This document shows positions 21,156-32,994 of a stretch of DNA of 64,000 nucleotides, piece after piece; within the stretch, counting starts at the first letter, position 1, and each line of letters begins with the position of its first letter. The translations under genes and the position numbers were made by a program. The notes beneath the pieces are model-generated. The model did not search any database. It had not been told where the DNA came from and saw only the letters and a program-made list of their open reading frames with translations. Source of the stretch: Haberlea rhodopensis (lineage: Eukaryota > Streptophyta > Magnoliopsida > Lamiales > Gesneriaceae); NCBI GenBank assembly GCA_907163345.1, contig CAJQUN010000492.1, positions 340,225-404,224 on the forward strand, in the 5' to 3' direction.

Positions 21156-21909
21156 TGTGATATCCCTGAAATGATTAATTGCAATTTGGTGCATTAATTG
21201 TGATTATTATGATTAATTATGTGGTAATTAATTATGTGTTGGAATTTATTTACCTTATGGAAATGCATGGTCATGTGGATAGGGTGACCCGGGGTTGCAT
21301 TTCAGGGTGCATGTGGTGCAAGTTGGGTAAATATTATTGGAAGCATGATTTATTTGCCTTTGGTAGCAATTGATTAGAAATCATGTGTTTAATTGATATT
21401 TGGTGCATTATGAGTAAATGCTTTGAAAAATATCATGTTGGGGTGTTTTATACACCATGGAGTTATTTTGGTATGCTTTTAATCAATTAAAACCAACACC
21501 CTTTTTACCCCAACCCCACTCAATACACTCTCACTCTTACTTTACCAAAATCACCACCCAAACCCTTCCCCCCTTTCCATTTTCGAGTTGGAGCAAAGAG
21601 GTGGGGAGAAAACCTTCCAAAAGTCTTGATTTGTGAAGATTATTGGGTGATTTGAGGTCCCCAAGAGGTATGGATGCCTCATTGTCATTTTTATTGTGTT
21701 TGGGTTAGTTTTGGAAGGGTTTTTAATGATTTTGAAATGGGTTTGTGTTGGGTTGTTGTAGTTTTTGTTAAGGGTTGGATTTATGGTTGTTTTAAAGTGT
21801 ATTTTGGTGGTTTATGTTGTTTAGATGTTGTTGGTTTGTTTGGATAAGTGTTGGAATGGGTTGGAAGAAATTTTGGGAACAAAAATGGTGAAAAACGCAT
21901 GTCTGCGCG

Positions 21910-22063
21910 AGGCGATCGATCGCCTGAAAAGAGGCGACCGATCGCCAAGAGACAGTGGCATTTTTACGGGTTAGGCGATCGATCGCCATGTTTGGGGCGA
22001 CCGATCGCCGTAGTGTAAATTTTGAGGCGACCGATCGCCTGTGGGAAGCGATCGATCGCCGCC
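21910..22063. repeat. GCGATCGATCGC palindrome array in D1
   Basis: Six palindromes: AGGCGATCGATCGCCT-type and GGCGACCGATCGCC-type (the latter with one non-pairing base), spaced 12-30 bp. The core differs from the A/B form (CTCGATCGATCGAG) at the flanks on both sides, keeping self-complementarity. Confidence 0.85.
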
Positions 22064-22394
22064 AGTGGATTTTTTGGAAAATGTTTTATTTTGTCAAATT
22101 TTTGGTATTTGGCTATTATTTGGCTTCTAATATGGGGTTGTGTGATTGTGTAGAACCATCCCAGGTAGCAACGCAACCGAGGAATTGAAGCCATATCAGA
22201 TCCACTTTTGGAAAGGTACGTAGTGGACGTACGGGCACCCAACGGTACATGTATCTTATATACATTGTTATGCATTGTGGATGCAAGTATATATGTGGTA
22301 TTGCATAGTGGATGCAAATACATGTTATGCATGATGTTTATAGATGCATATGATTATTGGTGCATATCCCATGAGTCGTGGTCATCCCTTGATG

Positions 22395-22604
22395 ATTTTA
22401 ATGCTTGCCGCTATTTGGTTTGGTTCCGCTAAATGTGAAGCGAGGGGTGGGAGCGACGCATGTCACATTTGAGCGTAGTTATCATATAGGGCGAGGAAAG
22501 GGTATTTGCCGCTCAATGAGAGGCGAGGGGTGGGAGTCCCGCAGTCCATTGAAGCGAGGTTATCCTATGCCGCCTATATGTAAATAAACGAGGGGCATTA
22601 AAAT
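22395..22604. repeat. hairpin array closed by an outer stem, D1
   Basis: Outer arms ATTTTAATGC (22395-22404) and GCATTAAAAT (22595-22604). Inside, small AGCGAGG...CCGCT and GGCGAGG...-type inverted repeats. Same design as 7847-8021. Confidence 0.72.
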
Positions 22605-22965
22605 ACATTGTGATGGACAGACTAGGGATTGGTGATCAGTATTTGGTATTGATGAAATGGTATATGTTCATGACATGTTTAGACCATTTAAAATAATCTA
22701 TTGATTATACTCATGAGTTATGGTACAGGGACAACCAAACGGGAAGCGTTTGAAATGCATGGGGAAACAGGAAGTGTTTTATTATGATTATGCATTTACG
22801 CTTTATCTTCATATTGTGTTGAATATGAATGATTATTATTGCTCATGTTTGGGGGTTGTCCTTGTAGGTACACGTTTGGCATGATATAAGGGCTAGACGG
22901 GTTGAGATGGTGAGCTTTTGAGGATGCTCTTGAGACTATGAAGGACAGGATTTTTCGGATAGTAT

Positions 22966-22980
22966 CTACTCTAGGAGTAG
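22966..22980. other. terminal hairpin of D1 LTR
   Basis: CTACTC-TAG-GAGTAG followed by TATAAAACTAT. The same hairpin sits near the 3' end of the LTRs of B1 (8868-8882, 17032-17046), B2 (63778-63792, 53942-53956) and D2 (56548-56562). LTR A has CTACA-AAG-TGTAG there (8379-8391). Confidence 0.75.
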
Positions 22981-23154
22981 TATAAAACTATAATTGAACA
23001 TTCATTGATTGGAATGTAATTAAACTTTTTGGTAGTCCTTATTTTTGGCATGTAATGCTTAAGCTCATAAACTCAACACGTTCTTTTACACTCTGATCAT
23101 TTATATTAGCTCTATTATGCCTTGATTTCGCACTTAAGGATTAGGGTCCTTACA

Positions 23155-23176
23155 ACATCGTTCCTCGGGGCATGGA
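23155..23176 (+). repeat. C2 5' LTR, second piece between D1 and C3
   Basis: A 22-bp sliver: the D1 right TSD ACATC (23155-23159) then GTTCCTCGGGGCATGGA. The last five bases ATGGA (23172-23176) are the C3 left TSD. The uninterrupted form is at about 46727-46748 in the C2 3' LTR. Confidence 0.9.
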
Positions 23177-24249
23177 TGTAAGGACCCCCTTAGCCCTTAA
23201 CCCCTGATTAGTGTATTAACCACTATGTGTGGCACATGCTTTCAATAAAAAGTCAATCGGGAAGCTCAGATGATACTTTACCATTGAATGTCAATTACAA
23301 AATTTCCTTTAATACTCAATGTTATAAGATCATCATCCTAACAATAAAAGACTCATATGTTTGCCCTTTACCAACCCCTTGGTGCCACTTTTCACATTGT
23401 GAACTTTTATAAAAATTTGGGCAGAGTCTCCCCATAAATAGAGCTATCCCAAAAAAAGAAAGCACAACACATAACATAATTCCCGGCCAGGGAACACATA
23501 ATACTCATCAGAAAGCAGTAATACAAGTAAATTCCCAGCCAGGGAAGACACCACACATATGACAACAAAAGTGGGTTTCAACACCCACATAATACACCAA
23601 TGACTCTCATATCATTTAGCAATTCAACCTCTAATTGCATGCAACCTCAAATGAAAGAGAGAAAGGCTCATGCCTTTATATACAATCCATATACAAGTAT
23701 AATCGTGCTCACATGCGAGCATCATGAATATGTATAAAATCCCCAGGTGTATATATAGGTACTCTATACGATACCGTGCTCCATCAAGCCCTGGTACCAA
23801 GATCCTGGGAGTACCTCCAATCAACAGCTCGAGCTCAGCTCCACAGCCATCGATGTACCTGTTCACCTGTCCCAACAGAGACAGCCCCCAACGGGGTGAG
23901 CATACCAATACACAAAATCCCATAATCACAATAATGAAATTCATAATTTACAACAAAGGTAAATACAAATGAATTTAAATGATACTCCCTGGATGGCAAC
24001 CTCATCCGGGATTCCGTGTACTGTCCCTGTCCTCACAATCATCAAACTCATCAAATCTCAAAAATCAGTAAATCAACACATTGATTAACTCATCGCATGC
24101 CTAATCCTCGAATATCAACAGATAGTGATTGAAAATTCATTAAACATGCAATTTTAGATATCTCAATATCTAATACTGATTTCACAACCTCGCTATCAAT
24201 CACAGATAGCTCAAATGCCTAGCATTTGATTTACCAATCCTTCGTTATA

Positions 24250-24430
24250 CCTAGACATCTCAAATGTCTTATAATGAATACATGATTCTACGAACCTAGA
24301 CATCTCAAATGTCTTATAATAGATACATGATTCTACAACCCTAGACATCTCAAATGTCTCATAATAGATACATGATTCTACAACCCTAGACATCTCAAAT
24401 GTCTCATAATGAATACATATGAACCTAGTA
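24250..24430. repeat. 45-bp tandem repeat in C3 3' LTR (4 units)
   Basis: Units start near 24253, 24298, 24343 and 24388. Each contains AGACAT-CTCAA-ATGTCT, an inverted repeat. Just upstream lie TAGATAT-CTCA-ATATCTA and CAAATGC-CTA-GCATTTG, also inverted. The identical array is at 31015-31195 in the other LTR. Repetition makes an apparent open frame on the minus strand. Confidence 0.85.
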
Positions 24431-25389
24431 CCCCTTATATCATATAAGAGTCATCCTACTCTAGTGTCACGCACGCTACAAGCGGCGATATCAAGATTTG
24501 GGTCATTCCTTGGCTATATCAACATATATATATATATAATCCTCATGGGCGATTATTCAATGAAATCAAATTTCATTATGCATTCACAAATGCCCTAATA
24601 TATAGAAATGCTCGTACGTCGCACGTACCTTAAATTTCCGAAGTCCGAGCCAAACCTTGCTCGAGTTCCATGCCCCGAGGAACGATGTGCTAACACGATA
24701 AATAATTCACAATTATTTACAAACATGTAACCTATGCTCAAGCACACCCAAATCCCTCAAAAAAATTGTCAACACACGACAATTAACCTTTAAAAAGACC
24801 CGGGGCAGGGTACATGCAGGGAGGGGAACGAATGAGACAATATCGAAATTTGTTCAAGAATACCCTACAAAAATCGAACCCTAATCTCACAATTTCGAAC
24901 CCAATTAAGCATCAATATACCTCAAAAACATGCAATAATCGATCAATTGCAAGAATCAATACCCTTGCCAAAAACCCCCAAATTTTCGAAATCAAACCCT
25001 ACAATTTCGAAATAAAATTCGAACCAAAACTTCACAAAAGCATGGGAAAACATCACAAGCATGGAAAAAGAGGTAAAGGAGGTTACCCAATCGAAAAATC
25101 GGAAGAAATCGGACGAAAAATCGAAGAACCCTAGAAATTGGGATCGGCGCTTCCAGCCAAAATCCGACTTCAAAACGCGACGAAACTTCGAATTGACGGA
25201 GGGGAAAGCTGCGCCTCGACGAGACGAAGCTGGTGACAGGTCGCACGCGCCGAACGGCAGCCGGACGGCGGTGGGCTCACGGCCTGAAGCCGCGGGTGCT
25301 GGTCTAGACGGGAACTCGCGCGCGGGAGAGAGAGAGAAGAGAAATTGGGGCTGAAATGGAATTTTATGTAAAATTTTGGGTTCAATTGG

Positions 25390-25397
25390 TATTTATA
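25390..25397 (-). promoter_or_regulatory. TATA box of C3 3' LTR
   Basis: TATAAATA on the minus strand, same context as in the other C LTRs. The corresponding site is deleted from the C3 5' LTR. Confidence 0.72.
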
Positions 25398-28160
25398 GCA
25401 AAATACCCCGAAAAATTAATAGCCCCACAATTACATCATGGTTCATTAAAAATCATCTGTTTTCAAAAACTCTCTCTCTAACTCCAAAACCCCCTACCGG
25501 TGCTCACACAGCACCCGAGATCCCGAGACACATCAAAAATCCAACTCTTAGGTTTTTCACCCAAATGAGAATACAATCTCAACCTCTGGATCCAACGATC
25601 CCAACTACCCAGATAAACGAGCCCAGAAGGCCCAACACCTCGATTAAATTCCAAATCGCCACGTAAAACCACTTTAGGGATTATTAACACTACGGGATTA
25701 ACACCTATAATCCCTGGTCATCACAATATCCCCCACTAAAAGAATTTCGTCCTCGAAATTAGCACTGGTGTAGCACGTAACACCCAGGCTACACAACAAC
25801 ATGAAGCCATAACCTCGATTCTTGACCATATCAGAATCGTATTAATAAACGCGAGGATACTTACCTCACATCAAACTCTGAAACAGAGCGACTTACCAAA
25901 ACCAACCTATCACCCAAGAGGCAAAACGTACCTGGGTGCGGGTCATCCCAAAAGTCAGTCTCTCATGACTGCAAAACCACCTATACTTACGACTGTAGAT
26001 CGGACAGTCATCCTTAGTTCTAATACAACTAGTAAGAACGCATCCTGAATGACACCTCAACCGTGAGAACGTTGACCTCGTGTCAAACTCTGGAGTGGAA
26101 TAGACTTCCAAATCCATCATAACGTCAAAGAGCGTCAGCACAGCTCAACGCTAATAATCCAAAAGCAGTTAGTCAACTGAAACTGTAAGGATTCGAATCG
26201 CTCCTGATTCTATCGTAGATATCATTCCATGACATCTTTATCAAGACTCACGATGTCTAACATACATCGTTATGAGGGAAACACTAGTATACATACCAAA
26301 CCTGGTTTCCACTCTCAAACCTCCTCCATCGAAGGAGCAGTCGCATCATTGCAACTCAATTGGGCAACTCACGCCACAGATTCACACAAAAGACATCTCA
26401 CAAGATGTCCACCTCCGGATGTTCCAAGGATCACGTCCTGATCATAAATAACAACCGAGACTCCACAGAGTTTAAAATTCTGAAAGAACATGCAATAAAC
26501 CCATTGCATCCTCAACGCTTGTGTCGACAGCGACACCCAACCAATCCGAATTCCTGCCATCCCTTGATAATCCTAGGATCTAACAATCCAAACTTGGGAA
26601 GGCTATCGCATAACTCGGAGGGAAACACCAATAATGAAATACCTTGACCCTCACAAGATAATCCCTCCTCAAGGGAAGTCAACTAACTTCACGATTATCC
26701 CTCATAATCATCGTGCCATGGAGATTCTCAATCTCAAGGTGTTCCATATCTCTCATCAGAGATTTAACCATCCTAAAATAGCATAACTCTATGCTTGACA
26801 AAAGGAAAACAACAACTGGCATCCGTATACTCACCGGTATACCTGCCTAAGTATTGACATCGCATGCCTACTCAATGCACTTGGCTCGGGTATCTGCAAC
26901 ATACCCCTAAGCCCCAAACACAAATGTCAATCCTGAGTCATTCCCATCCAATGGAGAATGAAAATCGACGATCAACAACACGGCGTGATTCTCAAAATCA
27001 ACACCACAAGCACCAACTTACCGAATCTTTCAAAGATTCCCAAATAGGTATAATACTACCTCCTTCCTCACAAGGGAAGTGCCATCGAACTCGAGATCCA
27101 CTAGTCTCGAACCACTGTTCGGAAAAACTGGATACAATAACACCCATTGTATCCCTAATACACGGGTTCCCTTAGATTGAGTCAATAACGACCTGACGAC
27201 TCTCTTGTTGGTACTCCAACATCCTGAGCTGTCCCAGACAAGTCTCACCAAGATTAAACATAAACGTATACACGTTTCAGTGAGGCATGCACAACCTCAG
27301 CCTCAACCTCAAATGATATGGTGACTACTAGAGTCCACTAGAATCCACATCGTATCACCTTACGATTTGCCAACTTGGTTCCAACGAGCAGTATAACGGC
27401 TCTAGCAAGCCCCTCATGGTGCTGCACACACACGGCAGACAAACTGGTCGCTGCCTCTCTAGGTTCACCTCAAACCTACCAATAAACGGACGTTTCTACA
27501 TGGTATATCATACTATGGGAAGAAAACTCAATAGAGTAGTGGGTCTTTATCCAACATTCCTCTAATGCCGATACACCATGAACACTCCAATGTCCCTATG
27601 TACTTAACATAACCTGATCCTACTCCCTTAGGACCCATCCTACACCCTCAAGGGTGGTGTGACCATGTCTACCACATGTCACATCGACAGAAAACGAGTA
27701 CTTTCCTCCATGATTACTCCTGTCGTCAAATCACATGGCCAAAAGCCATTCCAACGAGCATATCTCAAGGGTATCACCACTCGATATATGATCACCCCAA
27801 ACGTAAGCTGCGGTACAATCACATGTACAGCGCATCCATCCATTCCTCGAGCAACCCGCTCGGTATAAGGGTCACGTCCATCGGTGCCGCACACACCACC
27901 TTGTGCTCGGTACTGGCACCCAAGGCATACCATTGAATACGTATACTCAACGCATCGATCATCGTAACGATGATGAATATCTAATAAGACATCTCCTACA
28001 CCATCGTCATCGTCATCCTGTGACGACACATGCCAACTCATGGCATCTAAGACATTGCTAACTAGACGATACATGTACATCAGCGTATGTCATCCACTAT
28101 CATGCTAGTAAAATAGGCATAATAAAACATGTATATCAACGCATGCCAGCTAAAATAAAG

Positions 28161-28580
28161 CTAAAAGAATAGCAATATCTCATACCTCATCGCTAACAAT
28201 ATAGCGTCATACCTGTCTCCGTCGCTCAATAATAGTGCGTAATCAGCACCCATCGCTCGAAGGCGGCAAAATCCTGTGCTGAGTACATAGCGGCAAAATC
28301 CCTCGCTATAGAATCGACGGCATGACACCTCGTCATATAATAAGTGGTATGAAACCTCGCTATACACCTGAGCATGAATCATCGTCCACATAGTAGCGGA
28401 AAGAGGCATCGCTATCAATACACCTGGCGGAATGAACCATCGCCAATCAATATAGCGGAATGAACCATCGCTATAAATATACCTGGCGGAATGAACCATC
28501 GCCTATCAATATAGCGGAATGAACCATCGCTATAAATATACCTGGCGGAATGAACCATCGCCATCAACCGTGTCCTCATA
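28161..28580. repeat. GCGATGG...CCGC mini-hairpin array, C3 interior
   Basis: Read on the minus strand: alternating TAGCGATGG...CCGCTA and TGGCGATGG...CCGCCA inverted repeats in units of about 57 bp, becoming irregular toward 28161. Counterparts occur in C2 (33240-33980), C1 (40100-41030) and C5 (51780-52306). Confidence 0.8.
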
Positions 28581-28755
28581 GAGAAATAAATATAAATCGA
28601 CACATGAAATTATGGTTCCTCCTTCCTTTTCCACGTAAACAGAATTCTTGCTCCTTATGGAAATCCACGTAAGCGGAATTTTTCCTCGCTTCCTATGGAA
28701 TCCATGTCAGCAGAATTCTTGCTTCTTATGGAATTGAGTCACTTATCAGTAGTGC

Positions 28756-29516
28756 ATTTCAATGCTTCTTACTACTCCACATAAGCGGAATTTTTCCTCG
28801 CTTCATATGGACCTTAGCGTAAGCATTGAAATCCTCACTAGAATAACCTGGACTCGTGAAATATCAATAGTGCATTTCAATGCTTCTTACTACTCCATAT
28901 AAGCGGAATTCTTCCTCGCTCATATGGACCTTAGTGTAAGCATTGAAATCTTCACTTTATATTTCACAATATACATATGCAAAACGATGCGTATCAACAT
29001 GTATCATATCATAATGCACTATCTTATGCATACCTGATTTACCTTGTGTTAAATGACTAAACACATAATACATGTTGCCCTTGGGATGCCCGTACATATG
29101 TATAATCATCATTCCTTTTCGTATTCCTTATTTCCTGTAACCTGCAACCATCAGGGTTAACAACAATAGCCATATACGCTATGCATCAACATTCAATACA
29201 TAATAAAAACACATTATGAGAATGTATGGTTTCACAAATAAATGTCATGATATCCTTCCTCCTTAAATCCTTATTTCAATCCCAAGCCCTTATCATTAGT
29301 ACATTTTAATGCTTCTTGCTACTCCATGTAAGCGGAATTCTTCCTCGCTTCCAATGGACCTTAGCGTAAGCAATTAAAATCCTTACTAAGATAACCTTGA
29401 CTCGTGAAATTTCAATCCTGAGCCCTTATCATTAGTACATTTTAATGCTTCTTGCTACTCCATGTAAGCGGAATTCTTCCTCGCTTCCAATGGACCTTAG
29501 CGTAAGCAATTAAAAT
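28756..29516. repeat. four large two-level hairpins, C3 interior
   Basis: Outer arms: ATTTCAATGC/GCATTGAAAT at 28756-28832 and 28874-28949; ATTTTAATGC/GCAATTAAAAT at 29303-29380 and 29439-29516. Inside each lies a second stem, CCATATAAGCG/CGCTCATATGG-like, around GAATTCTTCCT. The last two copies are a 136-bp tandem duplication (about 29277-29548). Confidence 0.78.
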
Positions 29517-29920
29517 CCTTACTAAGATAACCTTGACTCGTGAAATACACCTCTTATATTTCACAACATGCATATGCAAAAACAATGCACAATAACATAT
29601 ATCATAATCTTAATGCACCACATTGCATTCATCATGTGTCAACAAGACAACATAAAGTACATGTTACCTCGGAAATATCCCTTTACCTGATTTTCTTAAA
29701 ACCAGCTTCCTTGGCACATAACACACGGAGTGCCAGACATCCCTGTTAATGCCATCCTATCGTGTTCCACACGATTCCTGCAACCACAATGGTTAGCAAT
29801 ACCACTTTTCATATCATAATAGCACATAAACAATTTGTTATGTCATACAACATTAATGCCATCATGCATAAATATGTGCTATCAATAACTTCCTAGGCCC
29901 TTAACAGCCCCAATGAGCAA

Positions 29921-29937
29921 CCACTGCTCTGATACCA
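29921..29937 (-). other. primer-binding site of C3
   Basis: Minus strand TGGTATCAGAGCAGTGG, four bases after the 5' LTR end, identical to the sites of C1, C2 and the B chromoviruses. Confidence 0.88.
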
Positions 29938-29941
29938 CTAA

Positions 29942-32303
29942 TATAAGGACCCCCTTAGCCCTTAACCCCTGATTAGTGTATTAACCACTATGTGTGGCAC
30001 ATGCTTTCAATAAAAAGTCAATCGGGAAGCTCAGATGATACTTTACCATTGAATGTCAATTACAAAATTTCCTTTAATACTCAATGTTATAAGATCATCA
30101 TCCTAACAATAAAAGACTCATATGTTTGCCCTTTACCAACCCCTTGGTGCCACTTTTCACATTGTGAACTTTTATAAAAATTTGGGCAGAGTCTCCCCAT
30201 AAATAGAGCTATCCCAAAAAAAGAAAGCACAACACATAACATAATTCCCGGCCAGGGAACACATAATACTCATCAGAAAGCAGTAATACAAGTAAATTCC
30301 CAGCCAGGGAAGACACCACACATATGACAACAAAAGTAGGTTTCAACACCCACATAATACACCAATGACTCTCATATCATTTAGCAATTCAACCTCTAAT
30401 TGCATGCAACCTCAAATGAAAGAGAGAAAGGCTCATGCCTTTATATACAATCCATATACAAGTATAATCGTGCTCACATGCGAGCATCATGAATATGTAT
30501 AAAATCCTCAGGTGTATATATAGGTACTCTATACGATACCGTGCTCCATCAAGCCCTGGTACCAAGATCCTGGGAGTACCTCCAATCAACAGCTCGAGCT
30601 CAGCTCCACAGCCATCGATGTACCTGTTCACCTGTCCCAACAGAGACAGCCCCCAATGGGGTGAGCATACCAATACACAAAATCCCATAATCACAATAAT
30701 GAAATTCATAATTTACAACAAAGGTAAATACAAATGAATTTAAATGATACTCCCTGGATGGCAACCTCATCCGGGATTCCGTGTACTGTCCTTGTCCTCA
30801 CAATCATCAAACTCATCAAATCTCAAAAATCAGTAAATCAACACATTGATTAACTCATCGCATGCCTAATCCTCGAATATCAACAGATAGTGATTGAAAA
30901 TTCATTAAACATGCAATTTTAGATATCTCAATATCTAATACTGATTTCACAACCTCGCTATCAATCACAGATAGCTCAAATGCCTAGCATTTGATTTACC
31001 AATCCTTCGTTATACCTAGACATCTCAAATGTCTTATAATGAATACATGATTCTACGAACCTAGACATCTCAAATGTCTTATAATAGATACATGATTCTA
31101 CAACCCTAGACATCTCAAATGTCTCATAATAGATACATGATTCTACAACCCTAGACATCTCAAATGTCTCATAATGAATACATATGAACCCAATACCCCT
31201 TATATCATGTAAGAGTCATCCTACTCTAGTGACACGCACGCTACAAGCGGCGATATCAAGATTTGGGTCATTCCTTGGCTATATCAACATATATATATAT
31301 ATAATCCTCATGCGCGATTATTCAATGAAATCAAATTTCATTATGCATTCACAAATGCCCTAATATATAGAAATGCTCGTACGTCGCACGTACCTTAAAT
31401 CTCCGAAGTCCGAGCCAAACCTTGCTCGAGTTCCATGCCCCGAGGAACGATGTGCTAACACGATAAATAATTCACAATTATTTACGAACATGTAACCTAT
31501 GCTCAAGCACACCCAAATCCCTCAAAAAAATTGTCAACACAAGACAATTAACCTTTAAAAAGACCCGGGGCAGGGTACATGCAGGGAGGGGAACGAATGA
31601 GACAATATCGAAATTTGTTCAAGAATACCCTACAAAAATCGAACCCTAATCTCACAATTTCGAACCCAATTAAGCATCAATATACCTCAAAAACGTGCAA
31701 TAATCGATCAATTGCAAGAATCAATACCCTTGCCAAAAACCCCCAAATTTTCGAAATCAAACCCTACAATTTCGAAATAAAATTCGAACCAAAACTTCAC
31801 AAAAGCAGGGGAAAACATCACAAGCATGGAAAAAGAGGTAAAGGAGGTTACCCAATCAAAAAATCGGAAGAAATCGGACGAAAAGTCGAAGAACCCTAGA
31901 AATTGGGGATCGGCGCTTCCAGCCAAAATCCGACTTCAAAACGCGACGAAACTTCGAATTGACGGAGGGGAAAGCTGCGCCTCGACGAGACGAAGCTGGT
32001 GACAGGTCGCACGCGCCGAACGGCGGCCGGACGGCGGCGGGCGCACGGCCTGAAGCCGCGGGTGCTGGTCCAGACGGGTGCTCACACAGCACCCGAGATC
32101 CCGAGACACATCAAAAACCCAACTCTTAGGTTTTTCACCCAAATGAGAATACAATCTCAACCTCTGGATCCAACGATCCCAACTACCCAGATAAACGAGC
32201 CCAGAAGGCCCAACACCTCGATTAAATTCCAAATCGCCACGTAAAACCACTTTAGGGATTATTAACACTACGGTATTAACACCTATAATCCCTGGTCATC
32301 ACA
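29942..32303 (-). repeat. C3 5' LTR (2362 bp), promoter segment deleted
   Basis: Plus strand TATAAGGACCCC (first G changed to A) to GGTCATCACA. It follows the 3' LTR base for base at offset 6765 until about 32077, where GACGG joins directly to GTGCTCACACAG. The 3' LTR has about 188 bp more at this point (about 25313-25500), including TATA box, start region and part of the GC-rich leader. Confidence 0.9.
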
Positions 32304-32550
32304 ATGGAACTCGAGCAAGGTTTGGCTCGGACTTCAGAGATTTAAGGCACGTGCGACGTACGAGCATTACTTTATATAAGAGCATTTGTGAAATGCATAA
32401 TGTGTTTTAATTGCATTAGATGGTTGTGGGTATGGTTATATATATATATGTGTCGATATGACTATGGAACGACCTAGTCTTGATATCGCTGCCACAAGTG
32501 TGCGTAATACTAGAGTAGTATGACCTTATAATAGATATGGGGTCCTTACA
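32304..32550 (+). repeat. C2 5' LTR, third piece
   Basis: Starts with the C3 right TSD ATGGA (32304-32308), continues ACTCGAGCAAGGTTTGGCTC and ends GGGGTCCTTACA at the primer site. It is nearly identical to 46744-46986 of the 3' LTR. Confidence 0.9.
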
Positions 32551-32554
32551 TTAG

Positions 32555-32571
32555 TGGTATCAGAGCAGTGG
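32555..32571 (+). other. primer-binding site of C2
   Basis: TGGTATCAGAGCAGTGG, four bases (TTAG) after the LTR end at 32550; tRNA-iMet type. Confidence 0.9.
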
Positions 32572-32994
32572 TTAGCTCTTTGGGGCTGTTAAGGGCCTAG
32601 GAAGTTATTGATAGCACATACTTATGCATGATGGCATTAATGTTGTATGACACAACTAGTTGTTTATGTGCTTTTTATGATATGAAAAGTGGTGTTGCTA
32701 ATCATTGTGATTGCAGGAATCGTGTAGCATGAGATGGGATGGCATTAATGGTGATGTCTGGCCCTTCATGTATTATGTGTTAAGGGATCTGATTTTGTAG
32801 GAAAATCAGGAAAGGTGAGATGTACGGGCTTCGGACGGTAAAACTTGTTACACCTTTGATTATGTATATCGTGGGTAGTGAACCCTTACATGTGATGGTA
32901 TATGTGAAATGATAGTGATATATTGTGATAATGGAATCAACTGTTGTGCTTGATTATTGTGGTAGAATTGATGAATGTTCCGGTAGCCTTTATC

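Larger units (their letters stand above)
21156..23154 (+). mobile_element. Solo LTR D1, chromovirus A/D family (1999 bp)
   Basis: TGTGATATCCCTGAAATG...GGGTCCTTACA with a perfect TSD ACATC (21151-21155, 23155-23159). It aligns with the D2 5' LTR (56372-58438, reversed) throughout. Contents: palindrome array 21910-22063, GTACGT hairpin 22216-22232, closed hairpin array 22395-22604, block GTTGTCCTTGTAGGTAC (about 22855-22871) and terminal hairpin CTACTC/GAGTAG 22966-22980. No internal sequence, so it is the product of LTR-LTR recombination. No genes. Confidence 0.93.
23177..25725 (-). repeat. C3 3' LTR (2549 bp)
   Basis: Plus-strand ends TGTAAGGACCCC and CCTGGTCATCACA. It contains (plus-strand order) TTCCC/GGGAA hairpins near 23483 and 23533, the GACAG/CTGTC block (about 23880), a 45-bp tandem repeat (24250-24430), dinucleotide TA run (about 24523-24538), GC-rich segment 25200-25330 and the TATA box 25390-25397. 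Confidence 0.92.
25726..29941 (-). other. C3 internal region, non-coding (4.2 kb)
   Basis: From the left: purine tract ATATCCCCCACTAAAAG (minus-strand AGTGGGGGATAT), the stretch TTTCGTCCTCGAAATT (mirror of the chromovirus pre-purine-tract sequence), about 2.4 kb of sequence collinear with C2 34300-36290, then mini-hairpin arrays (28161-28580; 28756-29516), and the primer site at 29921-29937. All open frames are short, differ between copies and lack recognisable domains. Confidence 0.85.
23177..32303 (-). mobile_element. Element C3: non-autonomous LTR element (LARD), minus strand
   Basis: 3' LTR 23177-25725, internal 25726-29941, 5' LTR 29942-32303, flanked by a perfect TSD ATGGA (23172-23176, 32304-32308). 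The 4.2-kb interior has no gag-pol similarity in any frame. The LTRs keep a constant offset of 6765 bp over long stretches with few differences, so insertion was fairly recent, but the 5' LTR has lost about 188 bp containing the TATA box. The element sits in the 5' LTR of C2. Confidence 0.92.

Noticed and set aside
24523..24540. TA dinucleotide run as a TATA promoter
   Set aside because: Lies far inside the LTR without promoter context; the TATAAATA with pyrimidine patch is the better candidate.
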